Source of the DNA: an uncultured Clostridia bacterium
GTDB lineage: Bacteria; Bacillota; Clostridia; TANB77; CAG-508
DNA: 55,477 bases
Reading direction: 5' to 3'
NCBI GenBank assembly: GCA_947631745.1
Contig: CANRMM010000004.1
Coordinates: forward strand, 1 to 55,477
Shown: piece by piece, positions 46,583-54,055 of the stretch
How the letters are laid out: every line of letters starts with the position of its first letter
Position numbering within the stretch: the first letter of the stretch is position 1
Translations under genes and position numbers: made by a program
Notes under the pieces: generated by a model
What the model saw: only the letters and a program-made list of their open reading frames with translations
Database searches by the model: none
What the model was told of the DNA's origin: nothing

Positions 46583-46611
46583 TTGACAGTAAACATAAAA
46601 TATGGTACAAT
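46583..46611 (+). promoter_or_regulatory. Promoter of the four-domain Fn3 protein
   Basis: TTGACA (46583-46588), 17 bp, TACAAT (46606-46611) with an extended TGG before the -10. Confidence 0.75.
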
Positions 46612-46683
46612 AAGCACGTGTAAAAAATAGACTAAATATAATTATTGCATAAGTAGATTTTATATAAGGAAGGAAGAAATTTT

Positions 46684-47982
46684 ATGATAAAAGAGAAACG
46701 CATACTTTTAAAAATTTTCTTAATTGTACTATTAATGCTAGTAGCCGTAAGCACAGAAACATTAGCAACATCGTCTACAACAGTAACAGAACTAAGATAT
46801 AGAATGATAGGAGAAAAAGCATATTTACAATGGAATACTGTGTCAGATGCCTCTGGTTATGAAGTATATGCTAGCCTTAATAATGGAAAATACTGTTACT
46901 TAGGAGATAGTTTAACAAATAGTGTATATCTAACAGGAATACAACCAAATGTTGTATATAATATAAAAGTAAGAGCATATCAATTAACAGCTAATGGAAG
47001 TAGAAGATATTCAGTTAATTATTCAAACATTATTACAATAAATATATCTAATAGTAATGATTCTACAGTGCTAGATGCAATAAAAGACTTAAAAGTTACA
47101 AAATTAGGAGAATCATCTACATTAAGTTGGAGTAAGATATCTGGTGCAGCAGGATATGATATATATGTGTATATTCCAAATATGGGATATAAATGTATTG
47201 GTAGTGTAACGAATAACGCAGTAACTATTCAAGGCTTTGAAACTGGAAAAACATATTATGCTAAAGTTATTGCATATCGTTATATAAACGGAATAAAAGA
47301 AACTGCTAAACAATACTCAAATGAAGTTTCAATTAGAATTGAAAACACTTTAAATAAACCTTCTGAAGATGTGACTTCAGAAAAACTTTCAAGAGTTACT
47401 GGATTAACAGCAAAAGTTACAGGAACTTCAGTGCAATTGAGTTGGAATAAGGTAGACAATGCAACAGGATATGAAATTACTGTTACAACACCAAATGGCA
47501 ACGAGATATCTACTACAACAACAGAAACAACTAAAAAAATATTAAATATTACAAATACAAAATCAAACTATTCAGCAAAAGTAGTTGCTTATACAATTAC
47601 TAACGGTAAAAAGGTATATGGTACTGAATCAGTTATTGTATATTTTAAAGGAGAAAACCAAACAACGGAAAATCCATCGGATAAACCTGTTCAAAGTACA
47701 GAAAAATTAACTAAAGTTTCGGGATTAAAAGCACAAGTATCTGGTCAAGCTGTAACATTTACTTGGGATAGTGTAGCAGGAGCTGATGGATATGAAATTT
47801 ATATGGATGTTCCTTATTATTCAGGTATGGTATGGACTGTAGAAAAAAATAAAGCTCGTATAACAGGGCTTACAGAATATGGAGTTTCTTATACGACGAA
47901 AGTAAGAGCATATAGTTATGATAAAAATGGAAAAAAGATATATGGAGATTATTCTAACGAAGTAGAAGTATATAGAGACTAA
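46684..47982 (+). CDS. Secreted protein with four fibronectin type III-like domains
   Basis: This 432-residue exported protein has a signal peptide (about 6-28, cut near TLATSS). Four Fn3-like domains follow (about 33-122, 128-222, 235-325, 340-432), each with the pattern of LxW near the start, GYEVY or GYDIY in the middle and YxxKVxAY near the end. There is no anchor or sorting motif. GGAAGGAAG lies before ATG 46684. It contains no in-frame CGG and is intact. Likely an extracellular binding or matrix protein, related to the two larger Fn3 proteins downstream. Confidence 0.85.
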   Translation: MIKEKRILLKIFLIVLLMLVAVSTETLATSSTTVTELRYRMIGEKAYLQWNTVSDASGYEVYASLNNGKYCYLGDSLTNSVYLTGIQPNVVYNIKVRAYQLTANGSRRYSVNYSNIITINISNSNDSTVLDAIKDLKVTKLGESSTLSWSKISGAAGYDIYVYIPNMGYKCIGSVTNNAVTIQGFETGKTYYAKVIAYRYINGIKETAKQYSNEVSIRIENTLNKPSEDVTSEKLSRVTGLTAKVTGTSVQLSWNKVDNATGYEITVTTPNGNEISTTTTETTKKILNITNTKSNYSAKVVAYTITNGKKVYGTESVIVYFKGENQTTENPSDKPVQSTEKLTKVSGLKAQVSGQAVTFTWDSVAGADGYEIYMDVPYYSGMVWTVEKNKARITGLTEYGVSYTTKVRAYSYDKNGKKIYGDYSNEVEVYRD

Positions 47983-47994
47983 GAAAATAAATAA

Positions 47995-48036
47995 AAGTGT
48001 ATTTTAAATGTTGAAGTAACAATTTAAAATACACTT
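47995..48036. terminator. Bidirectional intrinsic terminator
   Basis: A perfect 15-bp stem (47995-48009 with 48022-48036) followed by CTTTTTT lies between convergent genes. Confidence 0.88.
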
Positions 48037-48044
48037 CTTTTTTG

Positions 48045-48344
48045 TTATTCTCCCTTTAAAGATATTGGGTTGTCAATTATAAATGCATTTTGTACAGATA
48101 TTATTTGATCACTAGGAACAATATTCCCCCAAAGTGCTGGATCGGTATTAGATAGAATGTCTAGAATATTATCTTCTTGTAAATCAACAGTTTGACTTTG
48201 ATAACTTGCAATAATTAAAAAAATAGATATTATGAGAACTATCATTATAGCGACTATAATTATAATAAGTTGTATCAAATTAATGGGTTTTCTTTCGTGT
48301 TTTTTCTTCATATGCTCAACTTGTGAATTTTTATTTTGAGACAT
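48045..48344 (-). CDS. Hypothetical small membrane protein
   Basis: This 99-residue protein has a polar N-terminus, one membrane segment (about 24-45) and an outside tail with the block DNILDILSNTDPALWGNIVP. I chose the ATG at 48344, nine nt after AAAGGAG; the upstream in-frame ATG at 48353 touches the ribosome site. I do not recognise it. It stands alone on the minus strand between Fn3 genes. Confidence 0.75.
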   Translation of the reverse strand: MSQNKNSQVEHMKKKHERKPINLIQLIIIIVAIMIVLIISIFLIIASYQSQTVDLQEDNILDILSNTDPALWGNIVPSDQIISVQNAFIIDNPISLKGE

Positions 48345-48440
48345 AGCTTTCATCTCCTTTGTTTATTTTATATTAAAATTATCATAGCATTATAAAAAGT
48401 AATAGTCAATAGTAATGTATCGATTTTTTTAGATATGAAT

Positions 48441-48469
48441 TTGACGGGCTACATAAAATATGATATAAT
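48441..48469 (+). promoter_or_regulatory. Promoter of Fn3 protein copy 1
   Basis: TTGACG (48441-48446), 17 bp, TATAAT (48464-48469) with extended TGA. Confidence 0.85.
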
Positions 48470-48541
48470 TATATTATGTGTAATTATGTGTAAAATTAAA
48501 ATATTATACAAATGCTTAATATTAAAAGGAGGTGATTTGTT

Positions 48542-50936
48542 ATGATAAATAATAAAAAAACCTGGTTAAGTATTGTATTAAGTATATTAATAGCATTAAT
48601 GAACGTAACTACTATAAGCTATGCGAGGGCCGATTTTTCTCCTGATACTGTAGACGGTGGCGGTATGAAAAAAGTAACGGGGGTAGAATATAATGATAAT
48701 GGAAACGGTTCCGCTAATATGCGATGGAATGCGGTAGAAGGAGCAACAGGATATATTGTTGAAGCAAAAGAGGCGACATCAGAAAAAAGTTTTGAAGATT
48801 ATCGGAACATATGATCAAAATTCTGCTACAATATACACAGGACCTGGTAAGTTCAAGGTAAGAGTTGCTGCACGTAACGAGGGAGAAACAATCTCGGATT
48901 ATTCTGATGAGAAGTTTATAGAGGTTACAGGTGAATTGGAACCTATTGTTGATTCCGATGCGGAAAAGAATGTAACTGTGAAAAAAGTAACGGGTGTGAG
49001 GACTTTTGTGGAAGGAACTGAGGTTAAAATAGTATGGGATACTATAGATGAGGCAGCAGAATATGAAATTGAACAGATTAATTATGGAGTAAACGAAGAA
49101 AAAAAGTATGAAACAAGTAAAACGATTTCAAGAAGTGAAACAAATAGTATTACAATTAATGTTGCAAACCCAAATACTATACTTAGAATAAAAATAAGAG
49201 CTATTGATAGTGAAGGTAATCCTATAACGGATTATTCTGATGAGAAAGCAATAAAGACTAACAATAAAGAAGAAGTAGCAAAAAGTGATTCTGCGGTAAA
49301 AAACTTACGTATTTATGCAAGTGGGAATACAGCTACATTACAATGGGATTATTATTGGGGTGATGGAGAAAAAGACAAAACTATTAAAATGTATTATGAA
49401 ATTGAAAGAGCGGTAGATAATCAACCATATTCTTATTATGCTAGTACTGATGAAAATTATTACATCACCAATCTTGAAGATAATGTTGTTTATAAGTATA
49501 GAGTAAGAGCATATAGAAGAAGTGGAGGAAGTGAAGGAATAATTTTTTATTCCGAATATTCAAATGAAGAATCTGTATGTGTACATCAAAAGGAAGAAGA
49601 AAATATTCTTAATAATGCAATACCAAGAGTACAAAATGTAAAAATATATGATGTAGATCCACATTCGGGGAGAGCAAAAATTATGTGGGATCCTCTGGTT
49701 GAAGCAGATGGTTACCAGATATTCTGGAGCAAAAATGGTGGGGAATATAAATATGAAGCAAGCTGTAAAAAGTTTATGGACATTATTTATTTTAATTTAG
49801 GAGTAGAATATCGAATAAAAGTTAGAGGCTATAAAAAAGATGAAAATGGATTCACAGTATATTCTAATGAATTATCTGAAGAAAAAACTTTATATGTAGA
49901 TCCAAATAATATAGAAGGGTTAGATAAGGTAGAAAATTTAGATTATATTTTAAAAGAGTTAGAAAATAAAAAAACAGGAGAAATTAGCTACGTTGCAGAA
50001 ATAACGTGGAATCCTGTACAAAATGCAATAGGTTACGAAATTTGGGGTGGTGTAGGTGGAAAAAATGCATATTTAGGAACTGTAACAAACAATAAATTTT
50101 ATTATACAGACTTAACACAGGATGGTGTGTATTATACTGTAGACGTGGTGGCATTTAAGCAAAAAGATGATAAAGAAACATATGTAGAAGGACTATATTC
50201 AGAAAAAATATATTCAAAGGAAAAATCAGATATACTTGTTATATATATGCCAGGAGAAGAACCAGAAACAGATAGAGCACCAGAAACAAATGAAGAACCA
50301 GAAACAGATAGAGCACCAGAAACAGATAGAGAACCAGAAACAGATAGAGCACCAGAAACAGATAGAGCACCAGAAACAGATAGAACACCAGAAACAGATA
50401 GAACACCAGAAACCGATACATCTACTAAATCTTCAGCAACTATAACAGTATCTATTGAAGATAAAGGAGATTATTATCTTGTTAGTTGGAACAAAGTAGA
50501 AGGTGCGGACGAATACGTTCTCACAAACAATGGTCATACTGCCTCATGTGGTACGGCTACTGAATATCATTCTCGTCCCGGATCTGCTGGTACTGCTACT
50601 TACTTGATAGAGGCTAAAAAAGGTGGAAAAGTAATAGCAAAAGGAGAAAAAACGCAGCCAGTAGAAGCTAAAGTATTGACATATGAAGATAATGTAGCTA
50701 CACTTAACATAAGTATAGATAAACAAAGTGATGGCTATATGATTACTTGGAACTCTGTAAGTGGTGCAGACTATTACATGGTAACAAATGTTGAAGCTAA
50801 TGGACATAAGCCTACAACTGACACTAAGTATTTAGCTCATCCTCCAACTACTGGTACTTTTACTTATAAAGTAGAAGCTTTTAAAGGAGAAAAAATAATA
50901 GCAGAAGGAACGAAAACATGCACAGTAACTAATTAG
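48542..50936 (+). CDS. Large secreted Fn3-domain protein, copy 1, with in-frame CGG and +1 shift
   Basis: This is a signal-peptide protein (about 8-30) with several Fn3-like domains, a TDRxPE low-complexity linker (about 573-625) and two further Fn3-like domains at the end. The zero frame stops after 90 codons at 48814. Skipping the C of CGG 48803 turns FEDY-R-NI-stop into FEDYGTYDQNSATIYTGPGK and keeps one frame open to 50936, giving 797 residues. AGGAGGTGA precedes ATG 48542. The long, well-kept downstream frame argues that it is expressed and not dead. Confidence 0.82.
48803..48805 (+). other. In-frame CGG recoding site, Fn3 copy 1
   Basis: The zero frame is GAT TAT CGG AAC ATA TGA. Skipping the C gives GAT TAT GGA ACA TAT GAT CAA and 709 further codons. 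Confidence 0.82.
50265..50420 (+). repeat. 18-bp coding tandem repeat (CCAGAAACAGATAGA units)
   Basis: About nine units of 18 bp encode PETDRA, PETDRE or PETDRT. The array forms a flexible acidic linker and is likely variable in copy number. Confidence 0.88.
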
Positions 50937-51017
50937 TTGAGACGTGAAATAATGATAGCTGAGAATAAAAAAATTCAATGCTAATAAGAAAAGATAAATA
51001 TATGGCTTATATGATAA

Positions 51018-51057
51018 ATACCTCAAATAGTAGATAAAAATCTATTATTTGAGGTAT
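51018..51057 (+). terminator. Intrinsic terminator after Fn3 copy 1
   Basis: An 18-bp stem (51018-51035 with 51040-51057), perfect apart from one G-T wobble, with a short T-rich tail. The rest of 50937-51181 holds no gene. Confidence 0.7.
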
Positions 51058-51275
51058 ATCCTTTTGTCAAAAATACTTTCATTTAATGAGCTATATGAAT
51101 TAGATAAGATTGTATCTCCATTGTTAAAGTGAAGCTATTTGGAAAGGAAAAACTTACGAATATTTTGATAAATCTACATAAAAAAATTATGTAAGCGCTC
51201 AATAAAAAGGCGCATTGTACCCTCTTAAGATAAGTAATATCATGTATGATATAAAAATTTTAGGAGGGGATATTA

Positions 51276-51587
51276 ATGTCAAGAAATTATAGCGAAGAAG
51301 AAAAAAATCAACACTTAGACCAATATAAGGTTAGTGGAAAAACAAAAACAGAGTATGCAAGAACAAACGATATACCAGAAGCTACATTTAGAGCGTGGGT
51401 TAAGGAAGAAGCATATTCAAAATATGGGATATTAGAAGAAACAGTTAATAGTGAAAATAATACTGCCACAGCAAAATTCGTAAAGCCAATCATATTTTCA
51501 AACGAAAACATAAGGATTGAGCTAAGAGAAGGTTTTGATAAAGAATTTTTAAAAAGGATAATTGAGGTGCTTGTGTATGATAAATAA
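51276..51587 (+). CDS. tnpA: IS66 accessory protein TnpA
   Basis: This 103-residue first ORF of the IS66 element has a helix-turn-helix start (YSEEEKNQHLDQYKVSGKTKTEYARTNDIPEATFRAW). It probably binds the element's ends. AGGAGGGG precedes ATG 51276. Its stop overlaps the tnpB start by 11 nt, the usual coupled arrangement. Confidence 0.87.
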   Translation: MSRNYSEEEKNQHLDQYKVSGKTKTEYARTNDIPEATFRAWVKEEAYSKYGILEETVNSENNTATAKFVKPIIFSNENIRIELREGFDKEFLKRIIEVLVYDK

Positions 51588-51954
51588 GTTATTGAGTGAT
51601 GTATCAACAATATATATAGCATATGGAGCTACAGATTTCAGAAAACAAATAGCATCTTTGTGTGCAGAAGTAAAAGCGAGGTTTAACTTAAATCCATATA
51701 AAAATGTAGCATTCATCTTTTGCAATAAGAAGAGAAATAGCATAAAAGTATTATGCTATGATAAAAATGGATTTGTATTAGCCCAAAAAACATTGTTAGA
51801 AAAAGAGAGATTAAAATTCCAATGGCCGAGGAATTCAAAAGAATTAAAAAATATTACTAAACAACAACTGAGTTGGCTTTTATCAGGACTAAAAATAGAA
51901 CAAAAGAATAGTTTTAAAGAGATAGAAATAGATCCCAACAATATTGCTTGTTAA
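51577..51954 (+). CDS. tnpB: IS66 accessory protein TnpB
   Basis: This 125-residue IS66 Orf2 protein has the family signature IAYGATDFRKQIASLCAEV near the start and the motif FIFCNKKRNSIKVLCYDKNGF. It is required for transposition in IS66 elements, but its activity is not well defined. I chose ATG 51577, after GAGGTG, over an in-frame TTG at 51562. Confidence 0.9.
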   Translation: MINKLLSDVSTIYIAYGATDFRKQIASLCAEVKARFNLNPYKNVAFIFCNKKRNSIKVLCYDKNGFVLAQKTLLEKERLKFQWPRNSKELKNITKQQLSWLLSGLKIEQKNSFKEIEIDPNNIAC

Positions 51955-51995
51955 TTTGTAAAAATACACCTCAAAGGTCACTAAAAAATGATTAA

Positions 51996-52031
51996 GAAAA
52001 CGTCTAAAATGCTTGATATTTTAGGCGTTTT
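51996..52031 (+). other. Hairpin between tnpB and tnpC
   Basis: AAAACGTCTAAAAT on the left pairs with ATTTTAGGCGTTTT on the right, with one mismatch. It may attenuate read-through into tnpC. Confidence 0.5.
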
Positions 52032-52119
52032 GTGATAGTATTTGATATAGAAAAAAGAGAAAAGTAAGTACAAAAACTATTTAAAAATGTATCAAAAATT
52101 TAAGGAGAAAATATATCAA

Positions 52120-53820
52120 ATGACATATGAAGAATTAGTAATACAAAACGAAAAATTACAGCAACAAATTAAGGATAAAGAAATTGAGATAAAAAATAAA
52201 AATGCCGAAATAGAAAATAGAGATATTGAAATAAATAATTTAAAAGCAAAAGTAGAAAATCAACAGTTACAAATAAATTTACTAAATAGGTATGTATTTG
52301 GCTCTAAAAGAGAATCTACCAAAACGCAAGAAGACAATCTAGTAGAAGGAACACAATGTAGTATTTTTGGCGAAGTTAAAGACGAAGAAATAAAAGAACA
52401 AGTTGAAGAAAAGACAGAAGAAATTACAGTATATAGAAAGAAAAATAATAAAAAGAGAACAGCAGGAATAAAAAAGTCACAATTGAAAAATGTAGAAACA
52501 GAAACAAGAGAATATTTTTTAGATGATGATAAAAAAGTATGCAATGAATGTGGCTCACATTTAAAAGAAATTGGAAAAGAAGTTGTAAGACAAGAAATAG
52601 AATATATTCCTGCCAAATTAAAGTTAGTAAATTATGTAAGACATATATATAAATGTGAAGGATGTGGAACAGATAAAAGTGAGAAAGATACCGCAACAAT
52701 CATAAAAACAAAAACACCAGTAGCACTTTTAACTCATTCATTTGCCTCTCCAACACTAGCCTCAGAAGTAATTTATCAAAAATATTACATGGGAGTACCC
52801 CTATATAGGCAAGAGAAAGTATGGGATGATTTAGGTTTAGTTCTTCCAAGAAATATGATGGCAAATTGGTGCATTAAGTTAAGTGAGTATTACTTAGAGC
52901 CAATATACCAACTAATGTTAAAGCAACTAAAGGACAACTGTGAGGTTCTTCATAGTGATGAGACAACGATGCAGTGTAATAAAGAGCATGGAAGGAAAGC
53001 ATCAAGTAAGTCATATATGTGGGTTATGGTATCAGGAGAACTAGAAAAAACGAAAGGAGTTATCTTCCACTATTCTCAAAGTAGAAGTAGTAATGTCGCT
53101 GAAGAGTTGATTGGTGGATATAAAGGAATATTGGTAACAGATGGGTATGATGGTTACAATATTTTAGAAGAAGAATTGACTCATGCAGAATGTTGGGCTC
53201 ATGCACGAAGATACTTCTATGACAGTGTTCCACTAGATGAAAATAAACAATTAATAACCACTAGTGATGGATATCAAGGAGTAGAATATATAGATGATCT
53301 GTTCAAGGTAGAAAAAGAAATAGACAAATTAAGTGTAGATGAGAAATTAAAGGTTCGCAAAGAAAAATCAGCACCTATTATAGAAAAATTCTATGAATGG
53401 GTTTATTTAACGATGAATAAATATATAACAAATAATAAGCTAAGAGATGCATTAGTGTATGTAAAAAATCAAAAAGAAAATCTATGTAAATTTTTAGAAG
53501 ATGGAAGAATTCCTTTAACAAATTCAAAAGCAGAAAGAGCAATAAGACCATTTGCAGTGCATAGAAAGAATTGGCTATTTGCAGATACCCCCGAAGGAGC
53601 CAAAGCAAATGCAATTATGTATAGCATTATAGAAAGTGCAAAAGTAAATAACTTAAATATATATAAATATATAACATATTTGTTGCAAGTTTTACCACAG
53701 CTAGAAGGAGAACAGACAGAGGAGCAGATTGAAAAATATCTACCTTGGTCAAAAGATCTTCCAAAGGATATATTAAATTACGAAGGTGAATATAAAGAAA
53801 TGGTAGCAGACGAGTTATAA
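52120..53820 (+). CDS. tnpC: IS66 transposase TnpC
   Basis: This DDE transposase has 566 residues. An N-terminal coiled coil (about 5-55) precedes the IS66 block NRYVFGSKRE and a zinc-finger pair CNECG and CEGCG (about 143-190). The DDE domain shows LHSDETT (about 279), TDGYDGY (about 341), the HAECWAHARRYF insert region and the terminal SKAERAIRPFAVHRKNWLF. I chose ATG 52120 after TAAGGAG; an in-frame ATG at 52087 would add 11 residues. It contains no in-frame CGG. Confidence 0.93.
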   Translation: MTYEELVIQNEKLQQQIKDKEIEIKNKNAEIENRDIEINNLKAKVENQQLQINLLNRYVFGSKRESTKTQEDNLVEGTQCSIFGEVKDEEIKEQVEEKTEEITVYRKKNNKKRTAGIKKSQLKNVETETREYFLDDDKKVCNECGSHLKEIGKEVVRQEIEYIPAKLKLVNYVRHIYKCEGCGTDKSEKDTATIIKTKTPVALLTHSFASPTLASEVIYQKYYMGVPLYRQEKVWDDLGLVLPRNMMANWCIKLSEYYLEPIYQLMLKQLKDNCEVLHSDETTMQCNKEHGRKASSKSYMWVMVSGELEKTKGVIFHYSQSRSSNVAEELIGGYKGILVTDGYDGYNILEEELTHAECWAHARRYFYDSVPLDENKQLITTSDGYQGVEYIDDLFKVEKEIDKLSVDEKLKVRKEKSAPIIEKFYEWVYLTMNKYITNNKLRDALVYVKNQKENLCKFLEDGRIPLTNSKAERAIRPFAVHRKNWLFADTPEGAKANAIMYSIIESAKVNNLNIYKYITYLLQVLPQLEGEQTEEQIEKYLPWSKDLPKDILNYEGEYKEMVADEL

Positions 53821-53826
53821 AAATAG

Positions 53827-53869
53827 ACCTCAAGCAAAACCTATTTATTATATAGGAGATGCTTGAGGT
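53827..53869 (+). terminator. Hairpin near the right end of the IS66 element
   Basis: ACCTCAAGCA (53827-53836) pairs with TGCTTGAGGT (53860-53869), with a further inner stem, followed by TTTC. Probably the tnpC terminator. Confidence 0.6.
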
Positions 53870-53954
53870 TTTCAATTACGCCTTTTTATTGAGCGCTTAC
53901 AAAAATTATGGAAGAAAAAGATTTTTTTTAGATATGAATTTTTTAGATATGAAT

Positions 53955-53983
53955 TTGACGAGCTACATAAAATATGATATAAT
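53955..53983 (+). promoter_or_regulatory. Promoter of Fn3 protein copy 2
   Basis: TTGACG (53955-53960), 17 bp, TATAAT (53978-53983), identical in layout to copy 1. Confidence 0.85.
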
Positions 53984-54055
53984 TATATTATGTATAATTA
54001 TATGTAAAATTAAAATATTATACAAATACTTAATATTAAAAGGAGATGATTTGTT

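Larger units (their letters stand above)
48428..49932 (+). repeat. Direct repeat, copy 1 (promoter plus Fn3 gene 5' part)
   Basis: The sequence from TTTTAGATATGAATTTGACG through the first 1.4 kb of the Fn3 gene recurs at about 53942-55477, including promoter, ribosome site and signal peptide. The copies are nearly identical at the 5' end and diverge around 49300. Confidence 0.9.
51182..53909 (+). mobile_element. IS66 family insertion sequence (complete)
   Basis: The element spans 51191-53900 (2710 bp), with perfect 22-bp terminal inverted repeats (51191-51212 and 53879-53900) that start GTAAGCGCTC, as in IS66 members. The 9-bp direct repeat AAAAATTAT flanks both sides (51182-51190 and 53901-53909). 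It carries tnpA, tnpB and tnpC, all intact, so it is probably active or recently inserted. It separates two tandem Fn3 paralogues. Confidence 0.92.

Noticed and set aside
50239..50445. Repeat array 50265-50420 as a CRISPR
   Set aside because: Units are 18 bp, directly adjacent, without spacers, and in frame with a protein.
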